Part shown: positions 44,892 through 56,986 of the stretch, in pieces
Position numbering within the stretch: position 1 is the stretch's first letter
Layout of the letters: each line of letters starts with the position of its first letter
Source: Usnea hakonensis
Lineage: Eukaryota; Ascomycota; Lecanoromycetes; Lecanorales; Parmeliaceae
NCBI GenBank assembly: GCA_013423325.1
Contig: BLJB01000128.1
Span: forward strand, 1-64,000
Length of the DNA: 64,000 nt
Direction of reading: 5' to 3'
Made by a program: the position numbers and the translations under genes
The notes under the pieces: generated by a model
The model's database searches: none
Told to the model about the DNA's origin: nothing
What the model saw: only the letters and a program-made list of their open reading frames with translations

Positions 44892-45509
44892 TCACTCCAT
44901 CTTTTTCTCGCTCATCTCCCCCACGTCCAACGCGACGAGGAATCTACTTACGCAGTTGTAAGCTGCCACCGTCGCCGTGATCTCCACAACTTCTCTCTGA
45001 TCAAAGTGCCTTTTCAGCTCGCCAAAGATCTCATTGTTAACTTTTACACCTATGGTCATAGCATCTGTGTATGCGAGTACGGCTCTTTGTTTCTCGTCCA
45101 AGCCCCCGTACTCATCTTGCTTTCTTTTCTCTTCCTCGCCTACTGCATTAGCATCTTCCCCTATCCAGCCGCGCCATGCTTTTCCGCTTTGAACTTCGTC
45201 TACAGTTCGTGCCTCTAATCCCACCTCTCGTAAGATCGGAATGTGGTGCTCCCATTCATACTCAGCTTCATTTAGCACTGCCACCCTACAGATGCACAGT
45301 TCGCGTATGTCTGGGGTCAGACATGTTTGGGTGCGTATGGAGCCGAGAAACGAGGACCAGCCGGACGCGACAGGAGGGGAGTGTAGGAGAGCGAGATCGA
45401 GCTGTTGGAGGGGTTGAGGAGAGCGACGCGCGGACAGTTGCGTGTACGCAGCAATAGTTGAAGGGTCTGAGGAGGGAGGAGGATTAGGGAGCACGTAGGG
45501 AAGGCGCAT
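44892..45509 (-). CDS. Carboxymuconolactone decarboxylase/AhpD-like protein
   Basis: Single exon, 205 aa, ATG at 45509. Helical AhpD-like fold: PLQQLDLALLHSPPVASGW, then the core LTPDIRELCICRVAVLNEAEYEWEHHIPI where the Glu-(x)-His pair and cysteines are the conserved face. An inserted Glu/Gly linker (residues 110-140) follows, then DEKQRAVLAYTDAMTIG and REVVEITATVAAYNCVSRFLVAL. Family members include decarboxylases and peroxidase-related oxidoreductases, often beside aromatic-degradation or detoxification genes. I cannot fix the reaction. The coding strand is strongly C-rich in its first 220 bases and G-rich afterwards. Neighbours are an Old Yellow Enzyme (converging) and a distant Zn2Cys6 factor (divergent). 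Confidence 0.82.
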   Translation of the reverse strand: MRLPYVLPNPPPSSDPSTIAAYTQLSARRSPQPLQQLDLALLHSPPVASGWSSFLGSIRTQTCLTPDIRELCICRVAVLNEAEYEWEHHIPILREVGLEARTVDEVQSGKAWRGWIGEDANAVGEEEKRKQDEYGGLDEKQRAVLAYTDAMTIGVKVNNEIFGELKRHFDQREVVEITATVAAYNCVSRFLVALDVGEMSEKKME

Positions 45510-47065
45510 TGTCGCTGATTGCGAAGTCCGATACCGCTGTTAGGCAAAAGCGGATGTTTTTGGCTAGTAGCGGTTGGGAGTATGATTGAGAACGTTGAGC
45601 TGTGTGGCAGGGCGTAGTACTGCGTGTGGGTCTCGATTTCTTAGCTTGGGGTGTTGGGAAGGAAGGACGGGGAAGGGCGTCTTTAGGATGTGTGGAGCTT
45701 GATGTCTTGGCTCGCAGTTGTCAGGGTATGATTGCGCGTCCCTGTATTGGCAGCTCTAATATGGCGGCGACTGTCGTGCTTAGAAGGGGGTGCTTACAAT
45801 GCTGACTCGTTGGTCCTCGGAAGAGAGTTCCTGATAGCTATTGTTAGAGCAATAGCCAGTGCCGTGGCCTGCAGCAACAGGGTATATTAAAATAGATAAC
45901 TGATTAGATTGCTCGATGTTGTGGATCTGATCAAGTCGGCATTTAGGAGCGGTGGTAGTTGTGAGAGTGAGGCTGGATCATGTATTCATGGCTGGTTGGG
46001 GCGGCAAGCGCGGGCGGCAGCGCTGTGGGATGCTCCGGTTCTCCACTCGTACTCTTGGAGTCTGGGCACCTTCGTTGCGTCCTCATATGGTCAGTATAGG
46101 CGAGAGCCAATAGGATATATCTCGCATAATGAAGTCCACTAAATGATTTATACGAGTGTCTTAGCTAGGTAGGTACAAGTAAGGTACATACGATACTTTA
46201 CATGGCAGCCCGAAATTCATACATGGCGGAATGTAATTCCGCGACCCGGAGCCTACCGACGACCTCGATTTTTTTTTTTGGGTGGGTCAGGAATTACATT
46301 TGCATTAGCATTGCAATCCACCATCTCCCGTAAACAGATGCCTGCACCATTTCGATGCCTCCAGACCGTGACGGCGGGAGGATGGATTCGACGCTACCCT
46401 TATCTCGCATTATCTGGCTGCATAAGACCTTCCCTACCCTATCTACCACGTGCTGAAGACTCTAGCACGTTCCTTGGGCAGAAGTTAGTGTAGAAAGACT
46501 TGATCTTAATGCGTTCTGGAAGTGGATCCAGAAGCTTTCCTGCAGGCTTTAGAAGCCCTGGAGAAAGGTGCATGCCAAGAATCCAAAGAGAAAACCGTGG
46601 CAAGCCGGGAATAACTCAAGGTATCTTTAGAGTCAGCCAAGAAAGGGCCCGTGCCCAACATTGTGTGCCGGTCTCTGCCGGGTTGTCATTCCCTAAAGCT
46701 ACTCTTTGATTGGATGCCCATGTTCGCGAAAAATTTTCATTCACTGAGGAATTGAAAAATTCTTGGCGTGCTCTTTCATCATGCATACTTTACAACCTAC
46801 CTAAGGCACAACGTGTTGGGTCTGATGCTAAAAATGAAGTGTCGACATGTGCGCCTTGCAGGGCATAGAAATGGTCTTTTTCTTACTTGTCTAGACTGCA
46901 TCAAGTAAGAGTGCCAGGAGGCCTGATGCCATGTTCACTTCTCGATATGGCTGTTTTAAACATAAGTATGTCGAGTACATCATCTTCCCATGATATGATC
47001 GCTGTCATGATTGTACATCATTTGCCCCCAACCACCATTTCAGAACAATCGAGAACATCACCGCC
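45510..47065. other. Long divergent upstream region
   Basis: 1556 bp between divergent starts of the AhpD-like and Zn2Cys6 genes. It contains a poly-T run near 46269, a TAGGTAGGTACAAGTAAGGTAC phrase at about 46165, and no supported gene. Confidence 0.35.
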
Positions 47066-48905
47066 ATGTCGATCCCAACCAAGCGTGCTTGTGATGCGTG
47101 CCATCGTCGCAAGGTATGACGATCATATCATGCTATGCGGGAACCACAGAGCCTTACAGCTGTTTGATAGGTCCGTTGCAATAGTCGCCAACCATGTGGG
47201 AATTGTAGTCAAGCCGGACTGTCATGTACCTACGATGCTATCCCTCAAAAGAAAGGCCCCAAGGGCAGCAGAGCCAAAGTCATCTCCGAGCTCAGAGAGA
47301 CGCAAAAGCACTCAGACCCTACTTCTTGGATGCTACACGATGGTAGTTCAAACTATGCGAGCCCTCCACATTCACCTACGCAGTACGCCAGAGCTTCCGG
47401 CCTCCTATCTCACGAGCTCATCGAAGGCTGCGCCGACTTCTTTTTCACCAAAATGTATCCTACCATGCCTATCTTGTATAAGGATCAAGTACGAAATGCT
47501 GTCGGCGAGATGGGCCACTCCGTCGAATCATATTGCCTCATCACATCATTCTTGGGCTTTATGCTCATCCAGCCTGGTATCGTACTGAAGACGGGCCACC
47601 TCATGGATCAGCCGGCTGGCTCAGTCACTAACCCGAAGATGGGCTCTGTCTTGATGGAAGAAGCTATTCGCGTACGCAAGAATTATGATTATGTCGAGAA
47701 CCCGACGGTCAATACCGTCATTACTTCATTCTTTCTCTTCGGTTGCGCTTTTAGCCTCAACAAGCACAATACCAGCTGGTTTCATCTGCGAGAAGCCACG
47801 GCGTTGGCCCAGATCCTTGGCATGCAGGATGAGAACACGTACATGTTCGACAATGTGGTGGAAATGTCAAGAAAAAGACGACTGTTCTGGCTGCTGTTCG
47901 TGACAGAAAGGTAATCAGCTTCAACTTTAAGCCTCAAGCAATCGGTCCGATGTCTTCACCAGGCGACACTAAACTTACCGCTCTAACCCGCGACAACTAT
48001 GAACCTTCACTAACATCATCTCAGAGCATATGCATTGCAGAAACATCGACCACTGACCCTGCACGCGACGATAAACCTTCCGACAGTAGATCAAGATCCT
48101 ACCAATTACTCTCTTGCGGGCTTCATTTATCTTGTCAACCTCTACCGCCCCTTCGACGACACCTTCATTGGATTATGGAACAAGTCCAGGACAGACTGCT
48201 CTCCACTTACCCTTGCTCGGTTGCAACAACAGCTCACAGAGGCACTGCCACCGTTTCTAAGTACTACAGAGAGCCAAGCGGCAGACCTGCGGACATCTCA
48301 ACAGTGGCTCCGCACAATGGTCTGGCAGCTCTCCATCGCGAACGGGTTTCTCTCATCGACGTCACTCGACACCTCAATGACGTTCAGATACCCCATCGAG
48401 ATTGCTAAAGACCTTGTTGAAGTGACGCGCCAATTCTCGAAACAGTCCATGGAAATCCACGGCATCGGCCTCGTAAGTATCTCCCTCCGTCCAAAAAGGC
48501 CCCTCTTCTTCCACCTCAGTATAGACCCCACTAATACCAACCTCACAGATCGAAAAGGTCTTTGATGTAGCCTGTACCCTCATCGACGTAATGTCCTGCG
48601 TCCCTCTGGAATCCCGCAAATTCGAGCCCGGGCCCCAGGAATACCTCAACTCCCTGCTCACCCTCATCTCCACCCTGCGCGGCGGCGAGTCTCGCTTCCT
48701 GCCCATGGTAGTCGACAAGATACGCGACACGCTGCCGGCGATTGGTAGTCGGCTGCCGCAGCCTCTGGTCGAGAAGTACGATTTGTCGGTTCAAAACGGC
48801 AAGCAGCAGGTGGAATTCAAGCAGGAACAGAGCGGTGGCTCAAGCAGCGCGGGGAGCAGCCCGTTTGAGACGCCGCCGTTCATGCATTACTATCCGCTCG
48901 CTTGA
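47066..48905 (+). CDS. Zn2Cys6 (Gal4-type) transcription factor
   Basis: Exons 47066-47113, 47171-47910, 48025-48472, 48549-48905; 530 aa. The binuclear zinc cluster is split by the first intron and restored as CDACHRRKVRCNSRQPCGNC plus a final Cys in LSCTY. The basic linker QKKGPKGSRAK follows directly. The middle homology region (residues about 90-400) starts LLSHELIEGCADFFFTKMYPTMPIL and includes REATALAQILGM and SRKRRLFWLLFVTERAYAL, typical of the fungal-specific transcription factor domain. The C terminus is Gln/Ser-rich. Factors with this GPKGSRAK-LLSHELI layout are often sugar or quinate-type regulators, but the regulon here is unknown. No adjacent gene is an obvious target. Confidence 0.9.
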
Positions 48906-49590
48906 TAGGCCTCTTCGGACGTAGCGTCAGGAGTCATCTCTCTCCAGCAGCATGGGGAGATTTCTCAAAGTCGAACTTCCATCTACCTACAAACTCCGGA
49001 GAATTCTTGCTGACAGGACCTTTATCATATCCGCGAGTGCCCATCTAGCCCATGCTCTAAACCCCGGCGTTCACGCCACATTTCTGTTTCAAGACGCTAC
49101 GATGGCACTGAACATGATGGACTAATGGCAGGAAGGAATTACGTTGAGGACGCTCACTCGAGGCCCCTTGGAAGAAACAATGAGCGATGAGATGTACGAT
49201 AGATAAGGTTTCCAAAAAAACACTGCTGTTCAATATTGATTGTTAGATAGAGAAACGGAAGGGGGGAAGGGAAAAAACAGGAGGAATATTGCAACGATAG
49301 GGTTAGGACAGCTCTGATATGATATACCCCCATTTTTCTACGTCTCTGTGATGCGTTTAGTCTTTCAATGGATTTTACTTCTTGAGTTTTGATATCTCGT
49401 ATGGAGAGTGAATATCCAAAGTAGCGGCTCTAAGGCTAGTCTGCCAAGACTTTCCATTGTTGGTGCTCAGAGTCGGAGTGGAAGCAACAACAGACTCGCA
49501 AATAGTGAGATCAGATATTTCGCTATGTACATTGAAAAGGAATTAAAAACAAGGCAGTCACTAATAGCCTCACCCAATCTGGCCGAGCTT
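48906..49590. other. Spacer between converging genes
   Basis: 685 bp with no gene supported; probably 3' UTRs. Confidence 0.35.
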
Positions 49591-51018
49591 CTACGCTTCT
49601 CTCATATTCACCACACATCTGATGCAGTCTCCCGCCTTCATATCTTGGAACGCAGTGTTGATCTTCTCCAACGGTTGCCTGTGCGTGATGAACTCATCAA
49701 CCTTGAGCTTCCCCGTCATATAGTCGTCCACCAGATCCGGCAGCTGCGAGCGGCCTTTGATACCGCCGAAAGCACAACCTTTCCACACACGGCCCGTGAC
49801 GAGTTGGAATGCTAAAAGCCAAGTCAGCGCGGGTCGACGGCCGTGGGGAACATAATGCTACTTACGGCGAGTGCTGATCTCTTGGCCAGCTGCTGCGACT
49901 CCGATGACGATACTCTGGCCCCAGCCCTTGTGGCAGGCTTCGAGCGCTGCCCTCATCACACCGACATTTCCCGTGCAGTCGAAGGTGTAGTCGCAGCCTC
50001 CATCCGTCATCTCAACGAGGTGCTCTTGGATGCTTTTGTTTCCAAGCTTGGTCGGGTTGACGAAGTCGGTCGCGCCGAACTTCTTGCCCCAGGCTTCCTT
50101 GCCATCATTGACATCCACGACTATGATCTTTCCGGCGCCATTCTTCACGGCGCCCTGGACGACTGAGAGACCAACACATCCTGCGCCAAAGACTGCAACG
50201 TTCGAATCCTTCTCCACATCTGCGGTTACCACTGCAGCGCCGTAACCGGTTGTGATGCCGCAGCCGAGCAGACAGGTACGGTCCATTGGCGCTTTGGAAG
50301 TGATGGCTACGACGGATATATCGGCGACGACGGTGTATCGGGAGAAGGTCGAGGTGCCCATGAAGTGGAGCAGCTCTTTGCCCTTGCACTTGAAGCGCGA
50401 TGATCCGTCAGGCATGACGCCCTTGCCCTGGGTAGCTCTGATCTTGCCGCAGAGATTCGTCTTGCCTGATTTGCAGAACTTGCATTCGCCGCACTCGGGT
50501 GTGCTGGAGAAGAAAACCAAAGTCAGTGATGCTCCATTTACTTAAACAAACCCGGGAAAAATCCATACTAAAGAGCCACAACATTGTCTCCAGGCTTCAC
50601 GTTAGTCACACCTTCGCCAACGGATTCGACGATTCCAGCGCCCTCGTGACCGAGGACTATGGGAAAGGCTCCCTCCGGATCTTTCCCAGACAGTGTATAC
50701 GCATCTTGCTCGTCTCAGCTTCTTCTTTGCTTCCGGTAGCATGGTAACACATACCCGTATGGCAGACACCGGTATAGTATATTTCTATTCGGACCTCATG
50801 CGCTTTCGGTGCTTCGACCTCAATGTCTTCGATAGTGAGGTCTTTGCCTGCTTCCCAAGCTACGGCGGCCTACAAAATATCAGTCACCTCTTGCCATACC
50901 TCGTTGGGTCCTCTGGCGTACTTTGCAGGTAATGGTCTATCCAAAGAAGAGTTAGCAGATGACGTATGGATTGAATGTATTATGCTTGGCAGACCTTTCC
51001 AGTGGTATTTGAGGGCAT
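49591..51018 (-). CDS. Class III alcohol dehydrogenase / S-(hydroxymethyl)glutathione dehydrogenase
   Basis: Exons: 51018-50995, 50936-50922 (15 nt), 50869-50755, 50704-50569, 50503-49866, 49811-49591; 382 aa, the family length. Read-out: MPSNTTGK-TITCK-AAVAWEAGKDLTIEDIEVEAP, YYTGVCHTDAYTLSG (catalytic zinc Cys), VLGHEGAGIVESVGEGV (zinc His), structural zinc CGECKFCKSGKTNLC, GTSTFSRYTVV, NAD fold VAVFGAGCVGLSVVQGA, and FGGIKGRSQLPDLVDDYM. Class III enzymes oxidise the glutathione adduct of formaldehyde and reduce S-nitrosoglutathione, protecting against both. The 15-nt second exon is needed to produce TITCK, which is near-invariant in fungi. Confidence 0.95.
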
Positions 51019-52389
51019 TATGTACGAGTAATTTTCTTCGGATATCCAATGATGGAAACAACAGGAATTGTTCTTGAACGGAGAGTGTGTGAGAACAGAG
51101 CAACCTATTGCGTCAAGTGGTACGAGAAGAACTGCGAAATGCTAGAGAGCATGTGGGGCTTCGGTTAAAGCCCGGTGGTATGAACAACGGATCTTTTTGC
51201 CCAATGCCGGCCATCTTCCCGAGCTTCACTTGAGTACAAATTGCGGTAGAAGGCAATTAGCCAAAGGTAATATCGATGCCTCAAGGCTGCAGTCTGAAGG
51301 CAGGAAATGGTATGATGACAATGGCGAACCTTGTAGGTTTTGTTTGCCTCATTAATACTATTTCCTGGTCCTAGAGATGAGTCAAAATCAGGCATAGCTA
51401 TTCGAAGTTGGAAAGGGTCTTTGCGATTCCGACGCACAGGACTTGATTCAATGGATGCGAATGAATTTTGAGATTCGCAATCTCTGGTTTTGTCACGCAC
51501 CCAATCGTACATTTGGCTGGCTGTAAGTCCGTGCAGAAACAAAAGTCTCGAGGCGGCTCTGAGTCTGACTCTCGCAGCCTTACCGCAAGATTTTTGATTT
51601 TTGAAAGCCGGGTAGTGCATGTGAATCTTTAGCGTCACACTAGCTAGGCGAGTGACTATATATTTCCCTCCAAACCCAGACCCAAATTTTCTCCTCAGCT
51701 CTCTTTGCCTTTTGGCTTAGATCAAGTGTAGTATCTGTTCTTTTCAGTTTAATCTCTGAAATTGGTCTACGGACCTTTTATTGATTAAATCAATTTTTAC
51801 AACTGTCGGGTTGCCTCTGGGCTTGCTCATGCTTCCTGGCACTGTGTCACCGGCCTTACACTGCCGCTGGTTGACGCGAATCTCTTCATTTTTTCATCAA
51901 ATCTTCTCAGCTTGCCTGGGATTTTGGAGAAGAAATCATCAATGACGAGAAGACATGTTTGCAGCAATGTTTTCGTCAATCAATGTAGGACATTGAGCAT
52001 CTCTGCGCTCTGCTGCTCAAGCCTGTGGGCGAACATCCGCGTGGTGTACACTGCTTTCCGCTGCTCATCCCGGGCTTTAGCAAAGATACTTTACATCAAC
52101 AGAGGGAAGGAGAATTTTGATGCGGTTCAATCTGCCGCCAGCACGTTTTGAGGCAAGTCCATGCAATGCACGTAAAAAATCTTGCTGTAGTTTCCCCCGC
52201 CAAACAACTTTTCCAATTCTCGTTGCATCCCTGCCCAAACAACACTGCCTTCTGTATAAATCTCACGACCTTCCAGACAAGTCGTCAGGCTTCTGGATTT
52301 CTCCAACCGTTGATAAAACCCTCACAGTCTTCCGAAGAGTTGAAATCCCTCAATAGCAAAGGCACTTTAAGAAATCTCTGGCTCGAACA
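51019..52389. other. Upstream region of the dehydrogenase and spermidine synthase genes
   Basis: 1371 bp between divergent starts. CT-rich leader-like sequence lies from 52190 on. A minus frame at 51165-51620 has no recognisable domain and is not called. Confidence 0.35.
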
Positions 52390-53495
52390 ATGTCCGAAAT
52401 CACACATCCCACTATCAAAGGTACACAAGCAGTCTTACATTGATTCGTCCTCAATCACTACGAGCCCAAGCTGATCAAGACCTCACAGATGGCTGGTTCC
52501 GCGAGATCTCAAACATGTGGCCTGGCCAGGCCATGACGCTCAAAGTCAACCAGGTCCTCCACCATGAAAAATCCAAATACCAAGACGTCCTCATCTTCGA
52601 ATCCAGCGACCATGGCACAGTACTGGTCCTGGATAATGTCATACAATGCACAGAGCGGGATGAATTTGCGTGCGCCTCCAACCAAATTTTTCCGCTTCTC
52701 TGCTTCAGCCTTGCTGATGGGTGAACAGCTACCAAGAAATGATCACCCACCTTGCCATGAACTCCCACCCTAACCCCAAATCCGTCCTCGTCATCGGCGG
52801 CGGCGACGGCGGCGTCCTCCGCGAAGTGGTCAAGCACTCCACCGTGGAGACCGCCATCCTCTGTGACATTGACGAGTCCGTAATCCGCCTTTCCAAGAAA
52901 TACCTACCGGGCATGAGCATAGGCTTCCAACACCCAAACGTCTCCACACATGTCGGTGACGGGTTCAAATACCTAGCGGACAAGAAGAACGAGTTCGACG
53001 TCATCATCACGGACAGCAGTGATCCAGAGGGTCCGGCGGAGAGTCTGTTCCAAAAGCCATACTTCGAGCTGTTGTACGGGGCACTGAAGGAAGGCGGGGT
53101 TATCACGACCCAAGGTTGTCCGTCCTCATCCTTCTGCAACTTTGCTCAGACATACACACACCCACACTCTCTCCCCTCTTCGAATCCAAGCTAATCCATC
53201 CCTCCCCCCCTTTGCAGCGGAGAACCAATGGCTCCACCTCTCCCTCATCACCGACCTCAAAAAATCCTGCAAAGAAGTCTTCCCCACGGTCGAATACGCC
53301 TACACCACCATCCCCACCTACCCCTCGGGCCAGATCGGCTTCATGGTCTGTTGCAAGGATAAAGACCGGGACGTCACGACGCCCGTGCGCAGCTGGGATG
53401 TTGAAGAGGAGGAAAAGCTGTGCCGGTACTATAATAAGGCGATTCATAAGGCGAGCTTTGTGCTGCCGACGTTTGCGAGGAAGGCGTTGAGGTGA
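52390..53495 (+). CDS. SPE3: Spermidine synthase
   Basis: Exons 52390-52420, 52489-52669, 52729-53114, 53218-53495; 291 aa. It transfers the aminopropyl group from decarboxylated SAM to putrescine. Visible: DGWFREISNMWPGQAMTLKV, SKYQDVLIFES, VLVLDNVIQCTERDEFAYQEMITHL, the SAM-site GGGDGGVLREV, CDIDESVI, and the catalytic-loop ITDSSDPEGPAESLF. QKPYFELLYGALKEGGV and the C-terminal SWDVEEEEKLCRYYNKAIHKASFVLPTFARKAL are also typical. All introns restore conserved sequence. A product near 290 aa is normal for the family. Confidence 0.96.
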
Positions 53496-56400
53496 AGGGG
53501 GGAAGGGAAGGGGGGTTACAGGAAGGAGATGGGAAGGTTTAGACTTGTTGAGATTCATGGCATTGGAGATGGGACGCAATAAGAAGAGTGTCAAGGCTAG
53601 TGTTGAGGATGGCTTTATGGCTACCCTCCGCGCGGATAAAAGGGAGAGACGGCAGTTGAGTGAGCTAGATACCCAATCAACGATTCATGACGTGCTATCC
53701 CGATAACTTCACTATGTGATTCTCTACGGGCTCTTGTTACTGGAGTATTTTCGCCAGGGAATTGTAGTACTTGATGGCTTTTGAGTAGCTGGTGGAGAAG
53801 ACTCTAATTTCCTAAAGGTATAATAATATTTTAGATTCGGCTTATTATATCAGAGACATCTCTTGATACCCAAGAAGCAGACGGTACTGTAAGACATCAC
53901 AACCCACCCACCCACACCCTCTCCATATCCCACTTCCCAAACAACCCATCGCGGGAGAAGCATCCCACCTTCCCTTCCTTCTACCTTCGTACGTACTACG
54001 AAAATACAAGATCTCGATGGTTAAGAACAGTATCACGGTGACTACGCGTTCTCTACCTCATCATCTGGGGCAATGACATCCTTCAGAGCTACTTCGGTCA
54101 TCGCACATAGATTCATAAGTCTCTTGTGAGATATTTTGATATTTGAGAAAGCGTGGATTGGGTTCTTGGGGCTATATTTTTTTTTGATGCTAATGGTGAT
54201 TTTGGCGCTGTGAGAAGGGTAGGGGTTTATATATTTGATTTGATTTGAATGGTTGATGGCATACTTGGGTAGGTTCTACGACGGTTCTTTGTTCAGGGAG
54301 TTCCTTTTAGGTCGTTGTTGTTGCAGAAAGGGTATCTGCTGAGGTTGCTAGGGGTGGTCTGGGAGGTTGGGAATATTCTTTTCTGTCCATTTTGTTGGAA
54401 GACTTCATTTTCAAAGTGCCGATGCAGTTGGCTAGTCGATGAGTTCTTCCTTGCCTTATCGGCATTTGTCGGCTCATTTCTTTGGACGTTTCTTCCTTTG
54501 GACGTTTCTTCCTTTGGACGTTTCTTCCTTTGGACGTTTCTTCCTTTGGACGTTTCTTCCTTAGGCTTAGGGGACAGCGTATGGAAGACTGTACTCTCCC
54601 ACTGAGACAGCTCCTAGAGTTCAGTAGCGGTAGAAGCACGCTGAGTCTCTTGAAATTTGCGGGCTTACTTTTTTTTCGTCCCGCGAAGAAAAGTAATGGT
54701 CTCGCACCCCACCTCGCCCACCATCAGAAATGCTAAGCAAGAAAAAGATGTGGCTGCGTCTTCTAAAATTTCCGAAGCGGATACGGGTCGGGAAATGTGC
54801 AAATTCTCCGCCGGCAATTGTAGATCACTTCCAGTCTCAATGCAGTCGTTGTCTCAAAGCTTTGACTCTTTGCGCCAGGCTCTTGAGCCACAAAATCTGG
54901 CTTTCCTTCACATAATTCGAAAAGGCAGTAAGCACTAGGAATTTTACTTTGTCACATTGTCTCTGAAAATCTCTCCTCCCCCACTCATTCTCTGCAGAGA
55001 AAACTCGAAGTGTGGATTGTGGCGCCAGTGCCGGTAAAGCAATGTCACTGAGAACATGACTTGTGAATGCAGATCCCGGTATACCTTGAGTGCATTCAGT
55101 AAAAGCGCAGATCGTCGGACAATTCTTTCTGGAGCGAATGGGACATATGCAGAGCATACATGCATAGGATTGATTGCATCTCAACGGCTTCCCCCTTAAT
55201 TGGCTTGAAGGGCATATACTGTAGCATTCCAAAGCATCTCCAAAGGGACATGATCAATAAGGCGGCTGACACTTTTGGCTGCTCCCAGTTCCATTGAGTC
55301 AAGTCAGGACTGGGCTATGTCTAGAATCCTGCCAGGTACCATCGGGGATTGTCGGTCATACTTATGTGCTGATTGGTCGCTTTCAAGTACCGGCGCTAAG
55401 GTAGGGAAAAGCACGCAATGCTGGATTTTTGAACAGCAGCCACATCGCTGACGCTTGTAGTATGCGATTCCACTTCTTACACTTCTGCGTAGTTGAAATG
55501 TCACCAAATCTTTGTTACGAGCCACAATGGGCACGCATGTTTGGTAGAAAGAACCTGATGAAGTGAACTTTGTTTAATCATTGCCAGAGACGCTGGAGGG
55601 TTTTAGTACTTGCTACAACTAAGCTTCACTTGCTGCCCCAATGCGTGTTCTCACCGCTCGAACATCTGCAGGTACAGCCACGCCTCCATACCCTAATTGG
55701 CCAGGACCTGGGAGAGGCGGAGTATTCTTTGAGCCCATCAAGGCAAATTGTGGGGAAGCAGATGCAGGCGAAAAGCCCTGAGCCTGGGGGTGCCAAGCGA
55801 TGTAGAAGTTTCCTCACACCATTATGGGAATACACTGTCCATGGTATTCATGGTGTAAGTCCTGAGCGGATGTGAGGATTCAGTTGCTTACTAGCAACAT
55901 GAAGAGGAGTGTTGTATGGAGTGATGTTGTATGGAGTGATCTGGTAGAGGTTTGAAGGAAGGATATGGCAATGCGTAGTGATCGAAATGGCTGCTCCTTC
56001 CTCTTTAACTCACCGCAATTTTCTGTTTCCACTTCTATTGAAATGGGCTCAAAGGACCCATCATTACTTAAACCTGGCATTCTTCCTACTAACACTCTCC
56101 CTCAACAATCCCTATCCCAATTCTTCTCTCCCTAAAAATCAGCATCAAATTCACCTTATTAGTAACAGACGTTTCGGCAACTGCCTCAGACATATTAAGA
56201 TAACGCTGCATGCCGGACCGCTATTCCAGTAAGTTATTGATACTTTCTTCTAGTCATGTTGTACTAGTCTTGCACTTCCTTTGCCAAAGGTGGGAGATAG
56301 AGTGAGCAGAAATTCCAACCTGTGAAGTGTGAAGCCTTTGGTCCCGGAATTGGGCCGATTTGGAATTTCATCCTCACTAAACGCTGATTGGCTGGAACGC

Positions 56401-56986
56401 GTGTTACGCTAGCGGCTTTTCACCTACTGTTCCTATAGCACCCATTGCCCTCACTTGGTCCGCCCTACAGTCACCACAGTCACAACAATCACATTCTCTT
56501 CGTCCACCATTTTCATATATCTCCACTCAGCACATCTTCCTATTGATCCCAACTGTTTTCCTCGTCCTAAAAGCACAAGCACTTACACTTCATATCACAC
56601 TCCTTGAAAGCAGACCGCAAGCCGGCAGCTATCTCATTCGATCAGATCTCGGTTTTTAGCTCTCGGCTGACAGTACCGACAAGGACTGTGAACCACCACA
56701 ATCACTGTATGTTATTCTTCTATGCACATAATGCAAGTAATGTTTGCAGGCAAGAAATATTTAGTAATTTTCGTTTGTCCTCACTACTTACTCTTTTTCA
56801 CATTTTCTTGTAATCTTACGCGCGTCGTAAGAAAGAAGTAACTAACCTATACTTATTTATAGTAGCCTTTCAATATTTATACCGAGTCCTTCGGCTAGAT
56901 TGTGACAGATCAGGGTCTTTGAGAGACTCTCCGTCACACTTAAGCCTGGTTTCTTCACCCACTGTCGCGTTTAGAGAGACTGAAAC
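53496..56986. other. Gene-poor 3.5 kb stretch
   Basis: The longest unannotated stretch. It holds the 16 bp minisatellite at 54481-54560 and a small duplication of GTTGTATGGAGTGAT at about 55913-55942. Short frames show no domains. No transposase, tRNA or rRNA was recognised. Confidence 0.4.
54481..54560. repeat. 16 bp minisatellite, five perfect copies
   Basis: The unit TTTGGACGTTTCTTCC repeats five times without interruption at 54481, 54497, 54513, 54529 and 54545. The period is not a multiple of three, so coding is unlikely. Confidence 0.95.

Noticed and set aside
51165..51638. 157-codon minus-strand open frame
   Set aside because: Starts only with GTG at its ends, shows no recognisable motif, and lies in an upstream region.
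53496..56986. Transposon remnant in the 3.5 kb gene-poor stretch
   Set aside because: No terminal repeats, reverse transcriptase or transposase motifs could be recognised in either strand.
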